DNA from: Halioglobus sp.
GTDB taxonomy: Bacteria > Pseudomonadota > Gammaproteobacteria > Pseudomonadales > Halieaceae
Length of the DNA: 43,214 nucleotides
NCBI GenBank assembly: GCA_020443345.1
Contig: JAGRIH010000047.1
Span: 1-43,214, forward strand
Reading direction: 5' to 3'
The notes beneath the pieces are model-generated. The model worked only from the letters and a program-made list of their open reading frames with translations. It was not told the origin of the DNA and did not search any database. Each line of letters begins with the position of its first letter. Positions within the stretch are counted from its first letter, which is position 1. This document shows positions 25,879 to 35,793 of the stretch, piece by piece. Both the position numbers and the translations under genes were made by a program.

Positions 25879-27125
25879 ACAACTACAGCGACATCGTCAT
25901 TGCCGGCGGCGGCATGGTGGGGATCAGTATGGCACTGCACCTGGGCGCCGTGCTGCCGCGGCAGACGAGCATCTGCCTGGTCGAGGGCTTTGCGCTGCCG
26001 CGCGACGACGCGGGGGGTGAGCACGGGTACCATCCCTCATTCGATGCGCGTTCCACGGCGCTGTCCTACAGCTCCCGTGTCATCTACGAACAACTGGGTG
26101 TCTGGCAGGATCTACAGGCGGGACTGTGTCCGATCGAGCGCATTCACGTGTCCAGCCGCGGCCGGTTCGGCAGCACCGTGTTGCGCGCGCAAGACTACGG
26201 CTGGCCGGCGCTGGGCTATGTGGCCGAGAATGCCTGGTTGGGGCAAGTGCTGGTGCGGGCCCTGTACCGGCAGCGGCGAGTGAGGGTTCTCAGTCCGGCG
26301 CGAGTGTGCCATGCGACGCCGCGCGGCACCGGGGTCAGCCTGCAAGTGGACGGTGCGGATGCCGGCGCGCTGCAGACCGCACTGCTGCTGGTGGCCGATG
26401 GCGCCGCGTCCGGTCTGCGCCGGCAGCTGGGGGTGGGCGTGATGGAAAAGCCTTATGGCCAGCATGCGCTGGTGGCAAACGTCGCCGCGGCGCAGCCGCA
26501 CCGGGGCTGCGCCTACGAGCGGTTTACCGGGCAGGGGCCGCTGGCGCTGCTGCCACTGCTGCCGGCGCCCGGCGGTGACTGTCGCGGCGCCGTGGTGTGG
26601 TCCCTGCCGCCGGAGCGGGCCATGCAGTTGCGGGACTGTCCGGAACCGGTGTTTCTGCACGCTTTGCAGCAGCGCTTCGGCTACCGTCTGGGGCGCTTGT
26701 TGCGGGTGGGCGAGCGGCACTGCTATCCCCTGGCACTGGTGCGGGCCGTCGAGCAGGTGCGCCAGGCCGTGGTGGTGATGGGCAATGCGGCCCATGCACT
26801 GCACCCGGTCGCCGGCCAGGGTTACAATCTGGCGCTGCGCGATGTGGCGGAACTGGGCGCGGTGCTGGCGCAGGCCCTGGCTGAGGGGCGATCGCCGGGC
26901 GATCTTGCCACACTGCAATCCTACCAGCGTCGCCAGCAGCCGGATCAGGCGCGCACCATTGGTTTCAGCGACCTGCTGCCGGGCCTGTTCATGCGCCGCG
27001 ACCCGCTGTTGGGGCTGGCGCGTGACACCGCACTGGCGGGGCTGGATATCCTGCCTGCGCTGAAGCGGGAATTTGTGCGCCATGCGGCGGGGCTGGCGGC
27101 TTCCGCGGGGCGTGACGATGGCTGA
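25875..27125 (+). CDS. ubiH: 2-octaprenyl-6-methoxyphenol hydroxylase
   Basis: FAD monooxygenase of ubiquinone biosynthesis hydroxylating C1 of the ring, acting in the Ubi complex at the inner membrane. It has 416 residues. The Rossmann motif DIVIAGGGMVGISMALHL is at the N-terminus. Further marks are FDARSTALSYSS and the C-terminal FAD motif GNAAHALHPVAGQGYNLALRD. The ATG at 25875 overlaps the pepP stop (ATGA), indicating translational coupling. It is separated from ubiI by its similarity to UbiH (IAGGGMVG, SFDARSTALSY) and by operon order. Confidence 0.94.
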   Translation: MNNYSDIVIAGGGMVGISMALHLGAVLPRQTSICLVEGFALPRDDAGGEHGYHPSFDARSTALSYSSRVIYEQLGVWQDLQAGLCPIERIHVSSRGRFGSTVLRAQDYGWPALGYVAENAWLGQVLVRALYRQRRVRVLSPARVCHATPRGTGVSLQVDGADAGALQTALLLVADGAASGLRRQLGVGVMEKPYGQHALVANVAAAQPHRGCAYERFTGQGPLALLPLLPAPGGDCRGAVVWSLPPERAMQLRDCPEPVFLHALQQRFGYRLGRLLRVGERHCYPLALVRAVEQVRQAVVVMGNAAHALHPVAGQGYNLALRDVAELGAVLAQALAEGRSPGDLATLQSYQRRQQPDQARTIGFSDLLPGLFMRRDPLLGLARDTALAGLDILPALKREFVRHAAGLAASAGRDDG

Positions 27126-28335
27126 GCACCGCAGTTTCGATGTCGTTATCGTCGGCGGTGGTATCGCCGGACTCGCCCTGGCCAGCGCGCTGCAGGGCCA
27201 CGGCCTGTCGATCGCCCTGGTCGAAGCGCGACCGCTGACAGCGCCCGAGTTGCCGGCGCAGCGCAGTGTGCGCCACTTCGATACGCGGGTCAGTGCCCTC
27301 ACCCCCCGCTCCCGGGCCCTGCTGCAGCAATTGGGCGCCTGGGACGCCATCGCCGTCTACCGGCAGTGTTCCTATGACCACATGACCGTATGGGATGCGC
27401 AGGGTACCGGCCGGATTGAATTTGACTGCAGTGAAGTCGGCGCGCCCGCCCTGGGCCATATCGTGGAAAACCGGGCCCTGGTCAGCGCCCTGCTGCAGCG
27501 CGCCGCCGCCGGCGCCGACATCACGCTCCTGAGCCCCGCGCGCCTGTTGTCCTGCGCCCACGACACCGCGGGGCGGATGCGCGTGGCGCTGGAAGGTGCA
27601 CAGCCATTGCAGGCCGAGCTGCTGGTGGCAGCCGATGGCGCCCTGTCGCCGGTGCGCCGCATGCTGGCGTTTGCAACCCGGGAGTGGGACTACGGCCACC
27701 GCGCGATCGTCGCCACCGTGCAACTGGAGCGACCGCACCAGGCGACCGCCCGGCAGCGCTTCCTGCCCAGCGGTCCACTGGCGCTGTTGCCGCTGCCGGG
27801 CACGGGCGCCGAACACTACTGTTCCATCGTGTGGTCGCTGCAGGAGTCGTTGGTCGCGCAAGTGATGGCCTGCGACGAAGCTGCTTTTTGTGCCGCGCTG
27901 GAGCGCGCCAGCGAGCGCTGTCTGGGCGCCGTATTGGCCAGCTCTGAGCGCACGGCCTTTCCCCTGCGCCAGCGCCACGCGGTGGACTACGTGCAGACCG
28001 GAGTCGCACTGGTGGCGGACGCCGCCCATACCATCCATCCGCTGGCGGGGCAGGGCATCAACCTGGGCCTGCGGGATGTGGCGGTACTGGCGCAGGAGAT
28101 AGTGGCCGGCCGGGCCCGCGGCACGGGTCCCGGGCAGTTGGAGCTGCTGCGGCGCTACCAGCGCCGGCGCAAGGGTGAAAACCTGTTGATGATGGCCGCC
28201 ATGGATGGTTTCAAGCACCTGTTCGAGGGCGAGGCGCTGCCGCTGCGCTGGCTGCGCAATGCCGGTATGCGCGGCGTCGACCGGCTGGGTCCGCTGAAAC
28301 GGCGCCTGATGCGCCACGCCATGGGGCTGGGCTGA
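27118..28335 (+). CDS. ubiI: UbiI/VisC-type ubiquinone biosynthesis monooxygenase
   Basis: FAD monooxygenase of the UbiH/UbiF/UbiI/Coq6 family, 405 residues, predicted to hydroxylate C5 of 2-octaprenylphenol. [19 protein letters not shown] is the dinucleotide fold. [12 protein letters not shown] and [21 protein letters not shown] complete the family pattern. The start overlaps ubiH by 8 bases. UbiF or a broad-regioselectivity hydroxylase is possible, because paralogues are hard to tell apart by motif; position after ubiH favours UbiI. No third hydroxylase is in the window. Confidence 0.88.
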   Translation: MAEHRSFDVVIVGGGIAGLALASALQGHGLSIALVEARPLTAPELPAQRSVRHFDTRVSALTPRSRALLQQLGAWDAIAVYRQCSYDHMTVWDAQGTGRIEFDCSEVGAPALGHIVENRALVSALLQRAAAGADITLLSPARLLSCAHDTAGRMRVALEGAQPLQAELLVAADGALSPVRRMLAFATREWDYGHRAIVATVQLERPHQATARQRFLPSGPLALLPLPGTGAEHYCSIVWSLQESLVAQVMACDEAAFCAALERASERCLGAVLASSERTAFPLRQRHAVDYVQTGVALVADAAHTIHPLAGQGINLGLRDVAVLAQEIVAGRARGTGPGQLELLRRYQRRRKGENLLMMAAMDGFKHLFEGEALPLRWLRNAGMRGVDRLGPLKRRLMRHAMGLG

Positions 28336-28460
28336 CGCACCCGCTCACCGGGGCGGCTGCCGGGGCATTTTTTTTTCCAGGATTGCCCGCTAGAATGGGG
28401 GCGCCCCGCCTGGGCGCTCCGCCCGCCCGCCCGACGAACACTGCAGCCAGAGGACACAGC

Positions 28461-28850
28461 ATGAGCAACACGCCCGCGGAACTGAAATACGCCAGCAGCC
28501 ACGAGTGGGCGCGCCTGGAAGAGGACGGTACGGTAACGGTCGGCATTACCGACCACGCCCAGGAGGCGCTGGGGGATGTGGTGTTTGTGGAGACGCCCGA
28601 GGTGGGCACCGTCCTCGCCGCGGGCGAGGAGGCGGGCGTGGTGGAATCGGTAAAAGCGGCATCCGATGTGTACGCGCCGGTCGGCGGCGAGGTCATCGCA
28701 ATCAATGAAACCCTGGAAGACGCCCCCGAAACCGTCAACGCCGACCCCTACAACGAGGGCTGGTTTTACCGCCTGCAGCCGACTGACGCCGGCGAGCTGG
28801 ACGCCATGCTCTCCGCCGCCGACTACCGGCTGCAGTGCGACGACGCATAA
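28461..28850 (+). CDS. gcvH: Glycine cleavage system H protein
   Basis: Small lipoyl carrier that shuttles the aminomethyl group between GcvP, GcvT and GcvL; it can also serve in lipoate transfer. It has 129 residues. The lipoylated lysine is in [14 protein letters not shown] near residue 65, and [10 protein letters not shown] and [11 protein letters not shown] are typical. AGAGGA precedes the ATG. A -10-like TAGAAT lies at 28391-28396. The gene is alone: gcvT and gcvP, which normally adjoin it, are not in the window. It converges with the HAD phosphatase gene with 5 bases between. Confidence 0.96.
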   Translation: MSNTPAELKYASSHEWARLEEDGTVTVGITDHAQEALGDVVFVETPEVGTVLAAGEEAGVVESVKAASDVYAPVGGEVIAINETLEDAPETVNADPYNEGWFYRLQPTDAGELDAMLSAADYRLQCDDA

Positions 28851-28855
28851 CATCA

Positions 28856-29512
28856 TCAGCAGCGCAGCGAAATAATCGGCCAGCCCCGCTGCCGCGCGCA
28901 AGCGCGCAGTCTCTCGTCCGGGTCCACCGCCACCGGGTTGTCCACCCGCTCCAGCAGCGGCAGGTCGTTGTGGGAGTCGCTGTAGAACCAGGCGCCGCGC
29001 AGCGCAATGTCGCGCTGTGCCGCCCACTGGCGCAGGCGGGTCACCTTGCCCTCGTGGTAGGACGGCACACCGCGGGGTTCCCCGGTGAAGCGGCCGTCGA
29101 CGACTTCACCCTGGCAAGCGATCAGCTCGGAGATACCCAGAGCCGCGGCAATGGGGCGGGTGACAAACTCGTTGGTGGCGGTGATGACGAGTAACTCGTG
29201 GCCCCGGGCCCGGTGGTCGGCAATGAGCTGTCGCGCCCCGGGCAGCATGATCGGCTCGATCTTGCAGGCCATGAACTCCCGGTGCCAGGCGTCCAGCTCC
29301 TCGCGGGAATGGCCCACCAGGGAGGACAGGGCAAAACGCAGGTAGTCGTCGATGTCCAGGGTGCCGGCCTGATAGTCGGCGAGGAACTGGTCGTTGCGCG
29401 CCGCGAAATCCACACCCTCCACCAGCCCGCGCTCGCAGACAAACTGGCCCCAGAGGTTGTCGCTGTCACCGCCAATCAAGGTGTTGTCCAGGTCGAAAAT
29501 GGCCAATGTCAC
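28856..29512 (-). CDS. HAD-family phosphatase (SerB-like; candidate histidinol-phosphatase)
   Basis: Cytosolic HAD-IB phosphatase of 218 residues. Motif I is [14 protein letters not shown] with two catalytic Asp, motif II is in LLVITATN, the lysine is in [10 protein letters not shown], and motif IV is [16 protein letters not shown] 29512 begins the conserved part ([12 protein letters not shown]); the long upstream extension overlaps rppH and is rejected. The order HAD - rppH - ptsP matches the Pseudomonas locus in which the HAD enzyme PA0335 was reported as histidinol-phosphate phosphatase. That role is therefore likely; phosphoserine phosphatase is the alternative. Confidence 0.88.
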   Translation of the reverse strand: MTLAIFDLDNTLIGGDSDNLWGQFVCERGLVEGVDFAARNDQFLADYQAGTLDIDDYLRFALSSLVGHSREELDAWHREFMACKIEPIMLPGARQLIADHRARGHELLVITATNEFVTRPIAAALGISELIACQGEVVDGRFTGEPRGVPSYHEGKVTRLRQWAAQRDIALRGAWFYSDSHNDLPLLERVDNPVAVDPDERLRACARQRGWPIISLRC

Positions 29513-29627
29513 GGCTCTGCCCTCCCGTTGCGGGCGCCAGCATAGCGGCAGACGCCCGCAGAGTAAATTTTTCAGGGACTGCAAAGTGTGGAACAATAAC
29601 CGGTCGATTGACGAGGGGCGCGACAAT

Positions 29628-30128
29628 GTGATTGACGCAGACGGATTCCGGCCAAACGTGGGCATAGTGCTGGCCAACGCACGCGGCCAGGTATTGTGGG
29701 CGCGGCGCGTGGGCGGTCGCGATGCCTGGCAGTTTCCCCAGGGCGGTATCAACGCGGGAGAGTCGGCCGAGCAGGCGCTGTATCGCGAATTGTACGAGGA
29801 GGTTGGCCTGGCCGCGGATACCGTGCAGCTACTGGGCGCGACCCGCGGCTGGTTGCGCTACAAACTGCCGCCGCGGTATGTGCGCAAGGGGTCGGCTCCC
29901 GTCTGTATCGGGCAGAAACAGAAGTGGTTTCTGCTGCGCCTGCTGGCCGCAGACGACGCGGTGCGGCTAGATCTGAACGCCAGGCCCGAGTTCGATCACT
30001 GGCAGTGGGTCAGCTACTGGTATCCGCTGAACCAGGTTGTTGCATTCAAGCGCGAGGTCTACCGTCGGGCCATGCAGGAGCTGGCCCTGCCCCTGGGCCG
30101 ACACACCGCAGACGCACACCGGGATTAG
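29628..30128 (+). CDS. rppH: RNA pyrophosphohydrolase RppH
   Basis: Nudix hydrolase converting 5-prime-triphosphate RNA to monophosphate, which starts RNase E-dependent decay. It has 166 residues. [20 protein letters not shown] matches the E. coli start. The Nudix box spans [20 protein letters not shown] plus [25 protein letters not shown] and [21 protein letters not shown] complete the family pattern in order. GTG 29628 is chosen because a GAGGGG site lies nine bases before it and alignment begins there; upstream in-frame codons are unconserved. It is 6 bases before ptsP, so the two form an operon. Confidence 0.95.
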   Translation: MIDADGFRPNVGIVLANARGQVLWARRVGGRDAWQFPQGGINAGESAEQALYRELYEEVGLAADTVQLLGATRGWLRYKLPPRYVRKGSAPVCIGQKQKWFLLRLLAADDAVRLDLNARPEFDHWQWVSYWYPLNQVVAFKREVYRRAMQELALPLGRHTADAHRD

Positions 30129-30134
30129 AGCGCC

Positions 30135-32402
30135 ATGCTGGACACCCTGCGCGATATCATCCAGGAGGTCAATGCGGCCGAGGGGCTCGGGGACGCCCTG
30201 CAGATCATCGTGCGTCGCGTGCGCGACGCCATGGCGACCGAGATGTGCAGTGTCTACATGCGCGACCCGTCCAGCGGCCGCTATGTGCTCTGTGCCACCG
30301 AGGGGCTCAATGCGGACGAGGTGGGCCGCGCCAGCCTCGCCGCTGGCGAGGGGCTGGTCGGCCTGGTGGCGGAGCGCGAGGAACCGGTGAACCTGGAGGA
30401 CGCGGAAAACCACCCCAGCTTCCAGTTGCTGCCGGGCATCGGCGAGGAAAGATATCACGCCTTCCTCGGTGTCCCCATCATCCACCAGCGCGAAGTGCTC
30501 GGCGTACTGGTCGTGCAGCAGGTTCACCAGCGCCGCTTCGACGAGAGCGATGAGGCTTTCCTGGTCACCATGTCGGCACAACTGGCCGGTGTGATTGCCC
30601 ACGCCCAGGTGAGCGGCGCCCTGCAGCAGGAAGCGGTGACCGGTCGCGGGGTGCCGACCAAGGTCACCGGCGTGCCCGGCGCGCCCGGCATCGCCATCGG
30701 CACCGCCGTGGTAGTGTCGATGTCGGCGGATTTGTACGCCGTACCCCAGCGTGAAACCCAGGACCGGCGCGGGGAACTGCGCGCCTTTCGGGAGGCGCTG
30801 GGCGCGGTGCGCAGGGATATCGAGGCGGTGGCCGACAGCCTCGGCAATCAGCTCGACGCCGAGGACCGCGCCCTGTTTGACGTCTACCTAGGGATTCTCG
30901 ACGACTCATCGATCGGCCGGGAAGTGGTCGGTCTGATCAAGGCGGGGCAGTGGGCCCAGGGCGCGCTGAGCCAGGTGATGCTCGCCCATATCCGGCACTT
31001 TGAACGGATGGAACACAGTTATCTCAAAGAGCGGGCCGTGGACGTGAAGGATCTGGGTTCGCGAGTGCTCGCTTACCTGCAGGCATCCACTGCCGAAGAG
31101 CGGGACTATCCCGACCAGACGATCCTGGTGGGTGAGGAACTGACCGCGTCGTCGCTGGGAGAGATCCCGAGAGACAGGCTCGCGGGCCTGATTTCGGTGC
31201 GCGGCTCGGGCAATTCACACGTGGCCATCCTGGCGCGGGCGATGGGCGTGCCCACGGTAATGGGGGCGGTCGACCTGCCCTATACGCGCCTGCAGGACCG
31301 CGAACTGATCATCGACGGCTACAACGGCACGGTGCACCTCAATCCGCTGCCGGAACTCAAGCGGCGCTTCCAGCAGGTACTGGACGAAGACCGCGCGTTG
31401 TCCCGGGACCTGGAGTCGCTGCGCGATGAGCCCTGCGTCACGCTGGATGGCCACCGTATGCCCCTGTGGGTCAACACCGGTCTGATGGAGGACGTGGCGC
31501 GCTCACTGGAGCTCGGCGCAGAGGGGGTGGGACTGTATCGCACCGAGGTGCCGTTTCTGTTGCGCGATCGCTTTCCCAGTGAGGAAGAGCAGCGCCGCAT
31601 CTACCGCAGCCAGCTTGAAGCGTTCGCGCCGAAACCGGTGACCATGCGCACCCTGGACATCGGCGGCGACAAGGCCCTGCCCTATTTCCCCATCGAGGAG
31701 GACAATCCCTTTCTGGGGTGGCGCGGTATCCGGGTGACCCTGGATCACCCGGAGATTTTCCTGGCGCAGATCAGGGCGATGATGAAAGCCGACGCGGGCC
31801 TGGGCAATCTGCGCATCATGCTGCCCATGGTGTGCAATATCCCGGAGCTCGATGAGGCGATCGAACTCATTCGCCGCGGGCACCGCGAGCTGCTGCAGGA
31901 GGGCGTCGCGACCGCGTTGCCGCCTATCGGGGTGATGGTGGAAGTGCCCTCGGCGGTGTACCAGGCGCGGGCCATGGCCAGGCGTGTGGATTTCATGTCG
32001 GTGGGCAGCAATGATCTGACCCAGTACCTGTTGGCGGTGGACCGCAACAACGCCCGGGTGGCGGATTTGTATCACGCCCTGCATCCAGCCGTGTTGCAGG
32101 CCCTGGCCGATGTCGCGGCAGCCGGCAGGACTGAGGCGGTTCCCGTCGGCATTTGTGGTGAACTGGCCGGAGACCCGGCGGGCGCCGTATTGTTGCTGGC
32201 CATGGGCTACGACATCCTGTCGATGAATGCCACGAGTCTGTCCAAAGTCAAAAAGGCGCTGCGCAATGTCAACATCGCCGAGGCGCGCGCCCTGTTGGTC
32301 GAAGTCATGGCGCTGGACTCGGCGGCGACAGTGCACGCCCGCATGGAGCGATTCCTGGTGGAACACGGCATGGAGAAGTTCATTCACAACCCGGTGATCT
32401 GA
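30135..32402 (+). CDS. ptsP: Phosphoenolpyruvate-protein phosphotransferase PtsP (EI-Ntr)
   Basis: First enzyme of the nitrogen-related PTS; it autophosphorylates from PEP and passes phosphate to NPr (PtsO). It has 755 residues. A GAF domain (about 15-160) usually senses glutamine. The EI N-terminal domain starts near GVPGAPGIAIG, with phospho-His362 in SGNSHVAILARAMGVPTVMG. The PEP-binding barrel follows with GVGLYRTEVPFL, TLDIGGDKALPYF, MLPMV, VMVEVPSA, SVGSNDLTQYLLAVDR and VGICGELAGDP. Linked to rppH as in Pseudomonas. NPr and EIIA-Ntr genes are elsewhere. Confidence 0.95.
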   Translation: MLDTLRDIIQEVNAAEGLGDALQIIVRRVRDAMATEMCSVYMRDPSSGRYVLCATEGLNADEVGRASLAAGEGLVGLVAEREEPVNLEDAENHPSFQLLPGIGEERYHAFLGVPIIHQREVLGVLVVQQVHQRRFDESDEAFLVTMSAQLAGVIAHAQVSGALQQEAVTGRGVPTKVTGVPGAPGIAIGTAVVVSMSADLYAVPQRETQDRRGELRAFREALGAVRRDIEAVADSLGNQLDAEDRALFDVYLGILDDSSIGREVVGLIKAGQWAQGALSQVMLAHIRHFERMEHSYLKERAVDVKDLGSRVLAYLQASTAEERDYPDQTILVGEELTASSLGEIPRDRLAGLISVRGSGNSHVAILARAMGVPTVMGAVDLPYTRLQDRELIIDGYNGTVHLNPLPELKRRFQQVLDEDRALSRDLESLRDEPCVTLDGHRMPLWVNTGLMEDVARSLELGAEGVGLYRTEVPFLLRDRFPSEEEQRRIYRSQLEAFAPKPVTMRTLDIGGDKALPYFPIEEDNPFLGWRGIRVTLDHPEIFLAQIRAMMKADAGLGNLRIMLPMVCNIPELDEAIELIRRGHRELLQEGVATALPPIGVMVEVPSAVYQARAMARRVDFMSVGSNDLTQYLLAVDRNNARVADLYHALHPAVLQALADVAAAGRTEAVPVGICGELAGDPAGAVLLLAMGYDILSMNATSLSKVKKALRNVNIAEARALLVEVMALDSAATVHARMERFLVEHGMEKFIHNPVI

Positions 32403-32478
32403 GCGTGCGCGGCTCGCGCCGGCGGCCGCTCGCTGCTCTGTCCCCGGCGGGTCCGCCTGGTTGTCCGCGCGCGCCGCG

Positions 32479-33258
32479 TCAGCGCACCAGGTCGAAGGTC
32501 GCTTCCTGCACCCCGCTGAGCGCTCCCGAGGCGTCGAAGCTCAATTCCCGCCAGTTGACGCCGCCGCGGTGGTCGATCCAGCCGGTCGTGGTGGAGCGGG
32601 TGCCGTACTGCGCGGTGACGATGAACTGGGCGGACAGCAACTGGTCCATTGCGCTGTGCATGTCGAGGCCGACCAGTGCGCCGCGCTCGGCGCGCCGGCG
32701 ATCGCCGACGGTCCCGGCGAGCGCATCGTGGTCCGGGGCGGCCTGGCGCAGCAGTGCCGCCAGCCGCGCCTTGCCCTGCACCACCTTGGGCCAGGGGGTG
32801 TCCAGTCGGGCGTTGCTCAGCCCGTAAATGCCCGGGGCCAGGCACTGCGGACGGTTGTCGCCGGGCCCGCCGCTGTTGCTGAAGTACCACAGGCAGCCCG
32901 GGCGGCCCACCAGCAGATTGAAGCCAGCGTAGTGTGCGGCGCACCGCGCCACCTCGTGCAGATAGGACGCCGGGTCCTGCGTGCCGCAGAGGTAGTTGAG
33001 CGGCAGCTCACCCCGCGAGCGCGGCGCCGGCGCGGTCTGCGCCGGGTCCCGGTAATTGGTGAGCGCGGCAAATCGCCCCTGGCGGGTGATGCCCATCCAG
33101 GTGCCGCCCTGCTCCAGATCGCGGCCTGCCAGCAGGTCCGGCTGCTCTGGCCGAAATTGCGCCGCGGCAGTGGGCCTGGCGTGGAACTCGTCGCGGTTGG
33201 CCGCAACGACCAGCGGGTAGCGGCGTTCGCTCTGGTGGGCGACAATCAACAGGCACAT
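32479..33258 (-). CDS. NRDE (TANGO2-like) family protein
   Basis: A 259-residue member of the NRDE/TANGO2 family, probably an Ntn-hydrolase fold. After removal of Met the N-terminal nucleophile would be Cys2 in MCLLIVAHQ. The name-giving Asn-Arg-Asp-Glu follows in VVAANRDEFHARPT, then AGRDLEQGGTWMGITRQGRFAALTNYR, GFNLLVG and GLSNARLDTPWPKV. The ATG at 33258 is used because the Cys must be residue 2; an upstream in-frame ATG is less likely. Convergent with ptsP, divergent from lgt. The substrate in bacteria is not established. Confidence 0.9.
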   Translation of the reverse strand: MCLLIVAHQSERRYPLVVAANRDEFHARPTAAAQFRPEQPDLLAGRDLEQGGTWMGITRQGRFAALTNYRDPAQTAPAPRSRGELPLNYLCGTQDPASYLHEVARCAAHYAGFNLLVGRPGCLWYFSNSGGPGDNRPQCLAPGIYGLSNARLDTPWPKVVQGKARLAALLRQAAPDHDALAGTVGDRRRAERGALVGLDMHSAMDQLLSAQFIVTAQYGTRSTTTGWIDHRGGVNWRELSFDASGALSGVQEATFDLVR

Positions 33259-33289
33259 AGGGTCGAGGACTCCGCCGGCAGGGAAAAAA

Positions 33290-33318
33290 TTGTGCAAGGC
33301 AGCACAGTACATGATAAT
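33290..33318 (+). promoter_or_regulatory. Predicted sigma70 promoter of lgt-thyA-folA
   Basis: TTGTGC (33290-33295) and GATAAT (33313-33318) are separated by 17 bases. A start near 33325 gives a leader of about 57 bases before lgt. Confidence 0.5.
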
Positions 33319-33381
33319 ACCCTTATTACCCCGTGTTCACCTTCGCCGGCCGCCACTGGCATGTGTTGCTGACAGATACGT

Positions 33382-34200
33382 ATGTTGCCCTATCCCGAAA
33401 TCGACCCGGTTGCCTTTGCCCTGGGGCCCGTGAAAGTCCACTGGTATGGCCTGGCCTATCTCGCGGGGCTGGCCTTTGCCTGGTGGCTGGCGCTGCGGCG
33501 CAGTGCCCTGCCGTGGTCGGCGGTGCGCCGCGAGCAGGTCGACGACCTGATTTTTTTTGCGGCGCTGGGCGTGGTGCTGGGCGGCCGGCTCGGCTACGCG
33601 CTGTTTTACGGCGGCGACAAGCTGGCGCATGACCCCGCCTGGCTGCTGCGGGTGTGGCAGGGCGGCATGTCATTCCACGGGGGCTTTTTGGGTGTGCTGC
33701 TGGCGATGTACCTGTTTGCGCGGCGACGGCAGATCGGCTTGGGTCCGCTGCTGGATTTCATTGCCCCGCTGGTACCGGTGGGCCTGGCGCTGGGCCGGCT
33801 GGGCAATTTTATCGGCCAGGAACTGTGGGGCCGGCCCACCGATGTGCCCTGGGCCATGGTCTTTCCCCGCGACCCGCTGCAACTGGCGCGGCACCCCTCG
33901 CAGCTCTATCAGTTTGCCCTGGAGGGCGTGCTGTTGTTCGTCGTCCTGTACTGGTACTCGTCGCGACCGCGGCCCACCTGGGCCGTGGCGGGCATGTTTT
34001 CACTCGGCTACGGCTGCCTGCGCTTCGCCGTCGAGTTTTTCCGCGAGCCCGACCGGCATATCGGGTTTCAGGCTCTGGGCTGGCTGACCCGCGGCCAGCT
34101 GCTGTGCGTGCCGATGATCGTGCTGGGCCTGGTCCTGCTTGCCGTGGCCTACCACTCCCGAACGAACCCGACCAAGACAGCCGAGGTAGAGTCCCGATGA
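33382..34200 (+). CDS. lgt: Prolipoprotein diacylglyceryl transferase
   Basis: Inner-membrane enzyme transferring diacylglycerol from phosphatidylglycerol to the lipobox cysteine of prolipoproteins. It has 272 residues with about seven hydrophobic helices. Family marks are [22 protein letters not shown], the essential His in [11 protein letters not shown], the Lgt signature [21 protein letters not shown] as adjoining segments, and [13 protein letters not shown]. The stop overlaps the thyA ATG (ATGA), an arrangement typical of gammaproteobacteria. Confidence 0.96.
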   Translation: MLPYPEIDPVAFALGPVKVHWYGLAYLAGLAFAWWLALRRSALPWSAVRREQVDDLIFFAALGVVLGGRLGYALFYGGDKLAHDPAWLLRVWQGGMSFHGGFLGVLLAMYLFARRRQIGLGPLLDFIAPLVPVGLALGRLGNFIGQELWGRPTDVPWAMVFPRDPLQLARHPSQLYQFALEGVLLFVVLYWYSSRPRPTWAVAGMFSLGYGCLRFAVEFFREPDRHIGFQALGWLTRGQLLCVPMIVLGLVLLAVAYHSRTNPTKTAEVESR

Positions 34201-35030
34201 GACAGTATCTGGACTTGTTGCAGGACATTCTGGACAACGGCGTGCGCAAGAGTGACCGCACCGGTACGGGCACCCTGTCCGTGTTCGCCCGCCAGTTCCG
34301 TCACCATCTGGGAGACGGTTTTCCCCTGCTGACCACCAAGAAACTGCATTTCAAGAGCATCGTCAACGAATTGCTGTGGTTTCTAAGGGGCGACACCAAT
34401 ACCCGCTGGCTGCGCGAAAACGGCGTCTCCATCTGGGATGAGTGGGCGACTGCCGAGGGCGATCTGGGCCCGATCTACGGTGCCCAGTGGACGGCCTGGC
34501 CGACGCGCGATGGCGGTGCCATCAATCAGATCGATTACGTGGTGGATTGCCTGCGCCACAACCCGGACAGCCGCCGCATCCTGTTCCACGGCTGGAACGT
34601 GGAATACCTGCCCGATGAGCGCATGAGCCCGCAGGATAATGTCAGGGCGGGGCGCATGGCGCTGCCGCCCTGCCATCTGCTGTACCAGTTCTATGTGGCG
34701 GACGGTGTGTTGTCGTCGCAGTTGCTGATTCGTTCCAGCGACTCCTTTCTCGGCCTGCCCTATAACACGGCCAGCCTGGCGCTGCTGACCACGATGCTGG
34801 CCCAGCAGTGCGATCTGCGCCCCGGGGAGATTGTCGTCTGCACCGGCGATTCGCACATCTACCGCAATCACCTGGAGCAGGTGCGCGAGCAGTTGCGGCG
34901 CGAGGCGCGAGCACTGCCGCAACTGCAGATCCGGCGGCGCCCCGCATCCATTTACGACTACCGCTTCGAGGACTTCGAGTTGCTGGGTTACCACCCCCAT
35001 CCGCACATCGCCGCGCCGGTGGCAGTGTAG
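34197..35030 (+). CDS. thyA: Thymidylate synthase
   Basis: Reductive methylation of dUMP to dTMP with methylenetetrahydrofolate, yielding dihydrofolate. It has 277 residues. Marks are [32 protein letters not shown] in adjoining pieces, ISIWDEW-like VSIWDEW, the catalytic Cys159 in [25 protein letters not shown] and [12 protein letters not shown]. It is coupled to lgt by a 4-base overlap and lies 9 bases before folA. Its product dihydrofolate is the FolA substrate, so the pair is functionally linked. Confidence 0.97.
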   Translation: MRQYLDLLQDILDNGVRKSDRTGTGTLSVFARQFRHHLGDGFPLLTTKKLHFKSIVNELLWFLRGDTNTRWLRENGVSIWDEWATAEGDLGPIYGAQWTAWPTRDGGAINQIDYVVDCLRHNPDSRRILFHGWNVEYLPDERMSPQDNVRAGRMALPPCHLLYQFYVADGVLSSQLLIRSSDSFLGLPYNTASLALLTTMLAQQCDLRPGEIVVCTGDSHIYRNHLEQVREQLRREARALPQLQIRRRPASIYDYRFEDFELLGYHPHPHIAAPVAV

Positions 35031-35039
35031 CCCGACGCG

Positions 35040-35564
35040 ATGGACGACACGGTGCGCCTGGCAGTGATCGTCGCGGCGGCGGCCAACGGCGTTATCGGCG
35101 CGGACAACGCGCTGCCGTGGCGCCTGCCCGAAGACCTGCGCCATTTCAGGCGCGCGACCATGGGCAAGCCGGTCATCATGGGGCGCGCGACGTTCGAGTC
35201 CATCGGCAGGGCGCTGCCCGGGCGCACCAACATCGTCATCTCCCGCGACCCGACCCGCCCGGTTGCGGGCGCCCGTCTGGTATTCTCCCTGGCGCAGGCG
35301 CTGCAGCAGGCGCGGGAGGTCGCCGCTGCCGACGGCGTGGACGAGGTGATGGTGATCGGCGGCGCCGAGGTGTATGCGCAGGTGCTACCGCTGGCGGATC
35401 GACTGTACCTGACCGAAGTGCATGCCGACGTTGCCGGCGATACCTTCCTGCCGGCAATCGCCTGGAACGAGTGGCGCGAGGTGGCGCGGAAACGACACGC
35501 CGCTGCCGGCGGCAATCCCCACGACTACAGCTTCGTGGTTTACGAACGGCTCGCACGGCACTGA
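35040..35564 (+). CDS. folA: Dihydrofolate reductase
   Basis: NADPH-dependent reduction of dihydrofolate to tetrahydrofolate. It has 174 residues. Marks are LAVIVAAAANGVIGADNALPW near the start, LPEDLRHFRRATMGKPVIMGR in adjoining pieces, FESIGRALPGRTNIVIS, VMVIGGAEVYAQ and LTEVHADVAGDTFLP. The active-site acidic residue is in LPEDLRHF. It recycles the folate oxidised by ThyA, encoded just upstream. The next operon starts after a 229-base gap. Confidence 0.96.
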   Translation: MDDTVRLAVIVAAAANGVIGADNALPWRLPEDLRHFRRATMGKPVIMGRATFESIGRALPGRTNIVISRDPTRPVAGARLVFSLAQALQQAREVAAADGVDEVMVIGGAEVYAQVLPLADRLYLTEVHADVAGDTFLPAIAWNEWREVARKRHAAAGGNPHDYSFVVYERLARH

Positions 35565-35697
35565 ATGCCGGGTGTTACTTTTTCCGCAAGCATGGGGAGC
35601 AAGTGTTACATATGTACCCACGCGTCGCTCGCCGCCCGGCCGTTGCAGCACTTTCGTTGAAAAGCAGTTGCCATTTAGTTTAAATTTGGTTCCTCGG

Positions 35698-35726
35698 TTT
35701 ACCGACTGCGGATTTTCCTCTATACA
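35698..35726 (+). promoter_or_regulatory. Possible sigma70 promoter of the TonB2-type operon
   Basis: TTTACC (35698-35703) and TATACA (35721-35726) are separated by 17 bases, about 68 bases before the DUF3450 start. The upstream gap also has the 10-base palindrome TACATATGTA at 35607-35616, a possible operator. No clear Fur box was recognised. Confidence 0.4.
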
Positions 35727-35793
35727 TAAGAAGAACCGAGTCTAGATTTATCAGCTCCACATCACTCTGTTGGATATAGGACAAACGATTCTC

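Noticed and set aside
28361-28376. Nine-T tract after ubiI resembling an intrinsic terminator
   Set aside because: The preceding GC-rich bases form only a weak four-pair stem; not called, though termination here is possible.
32443-32460. Small GC hairpin between ptsP and the NRDE gene
   Set aside because: The loop is only two bases, with a mismatch and no T run; not a convincing terminator.
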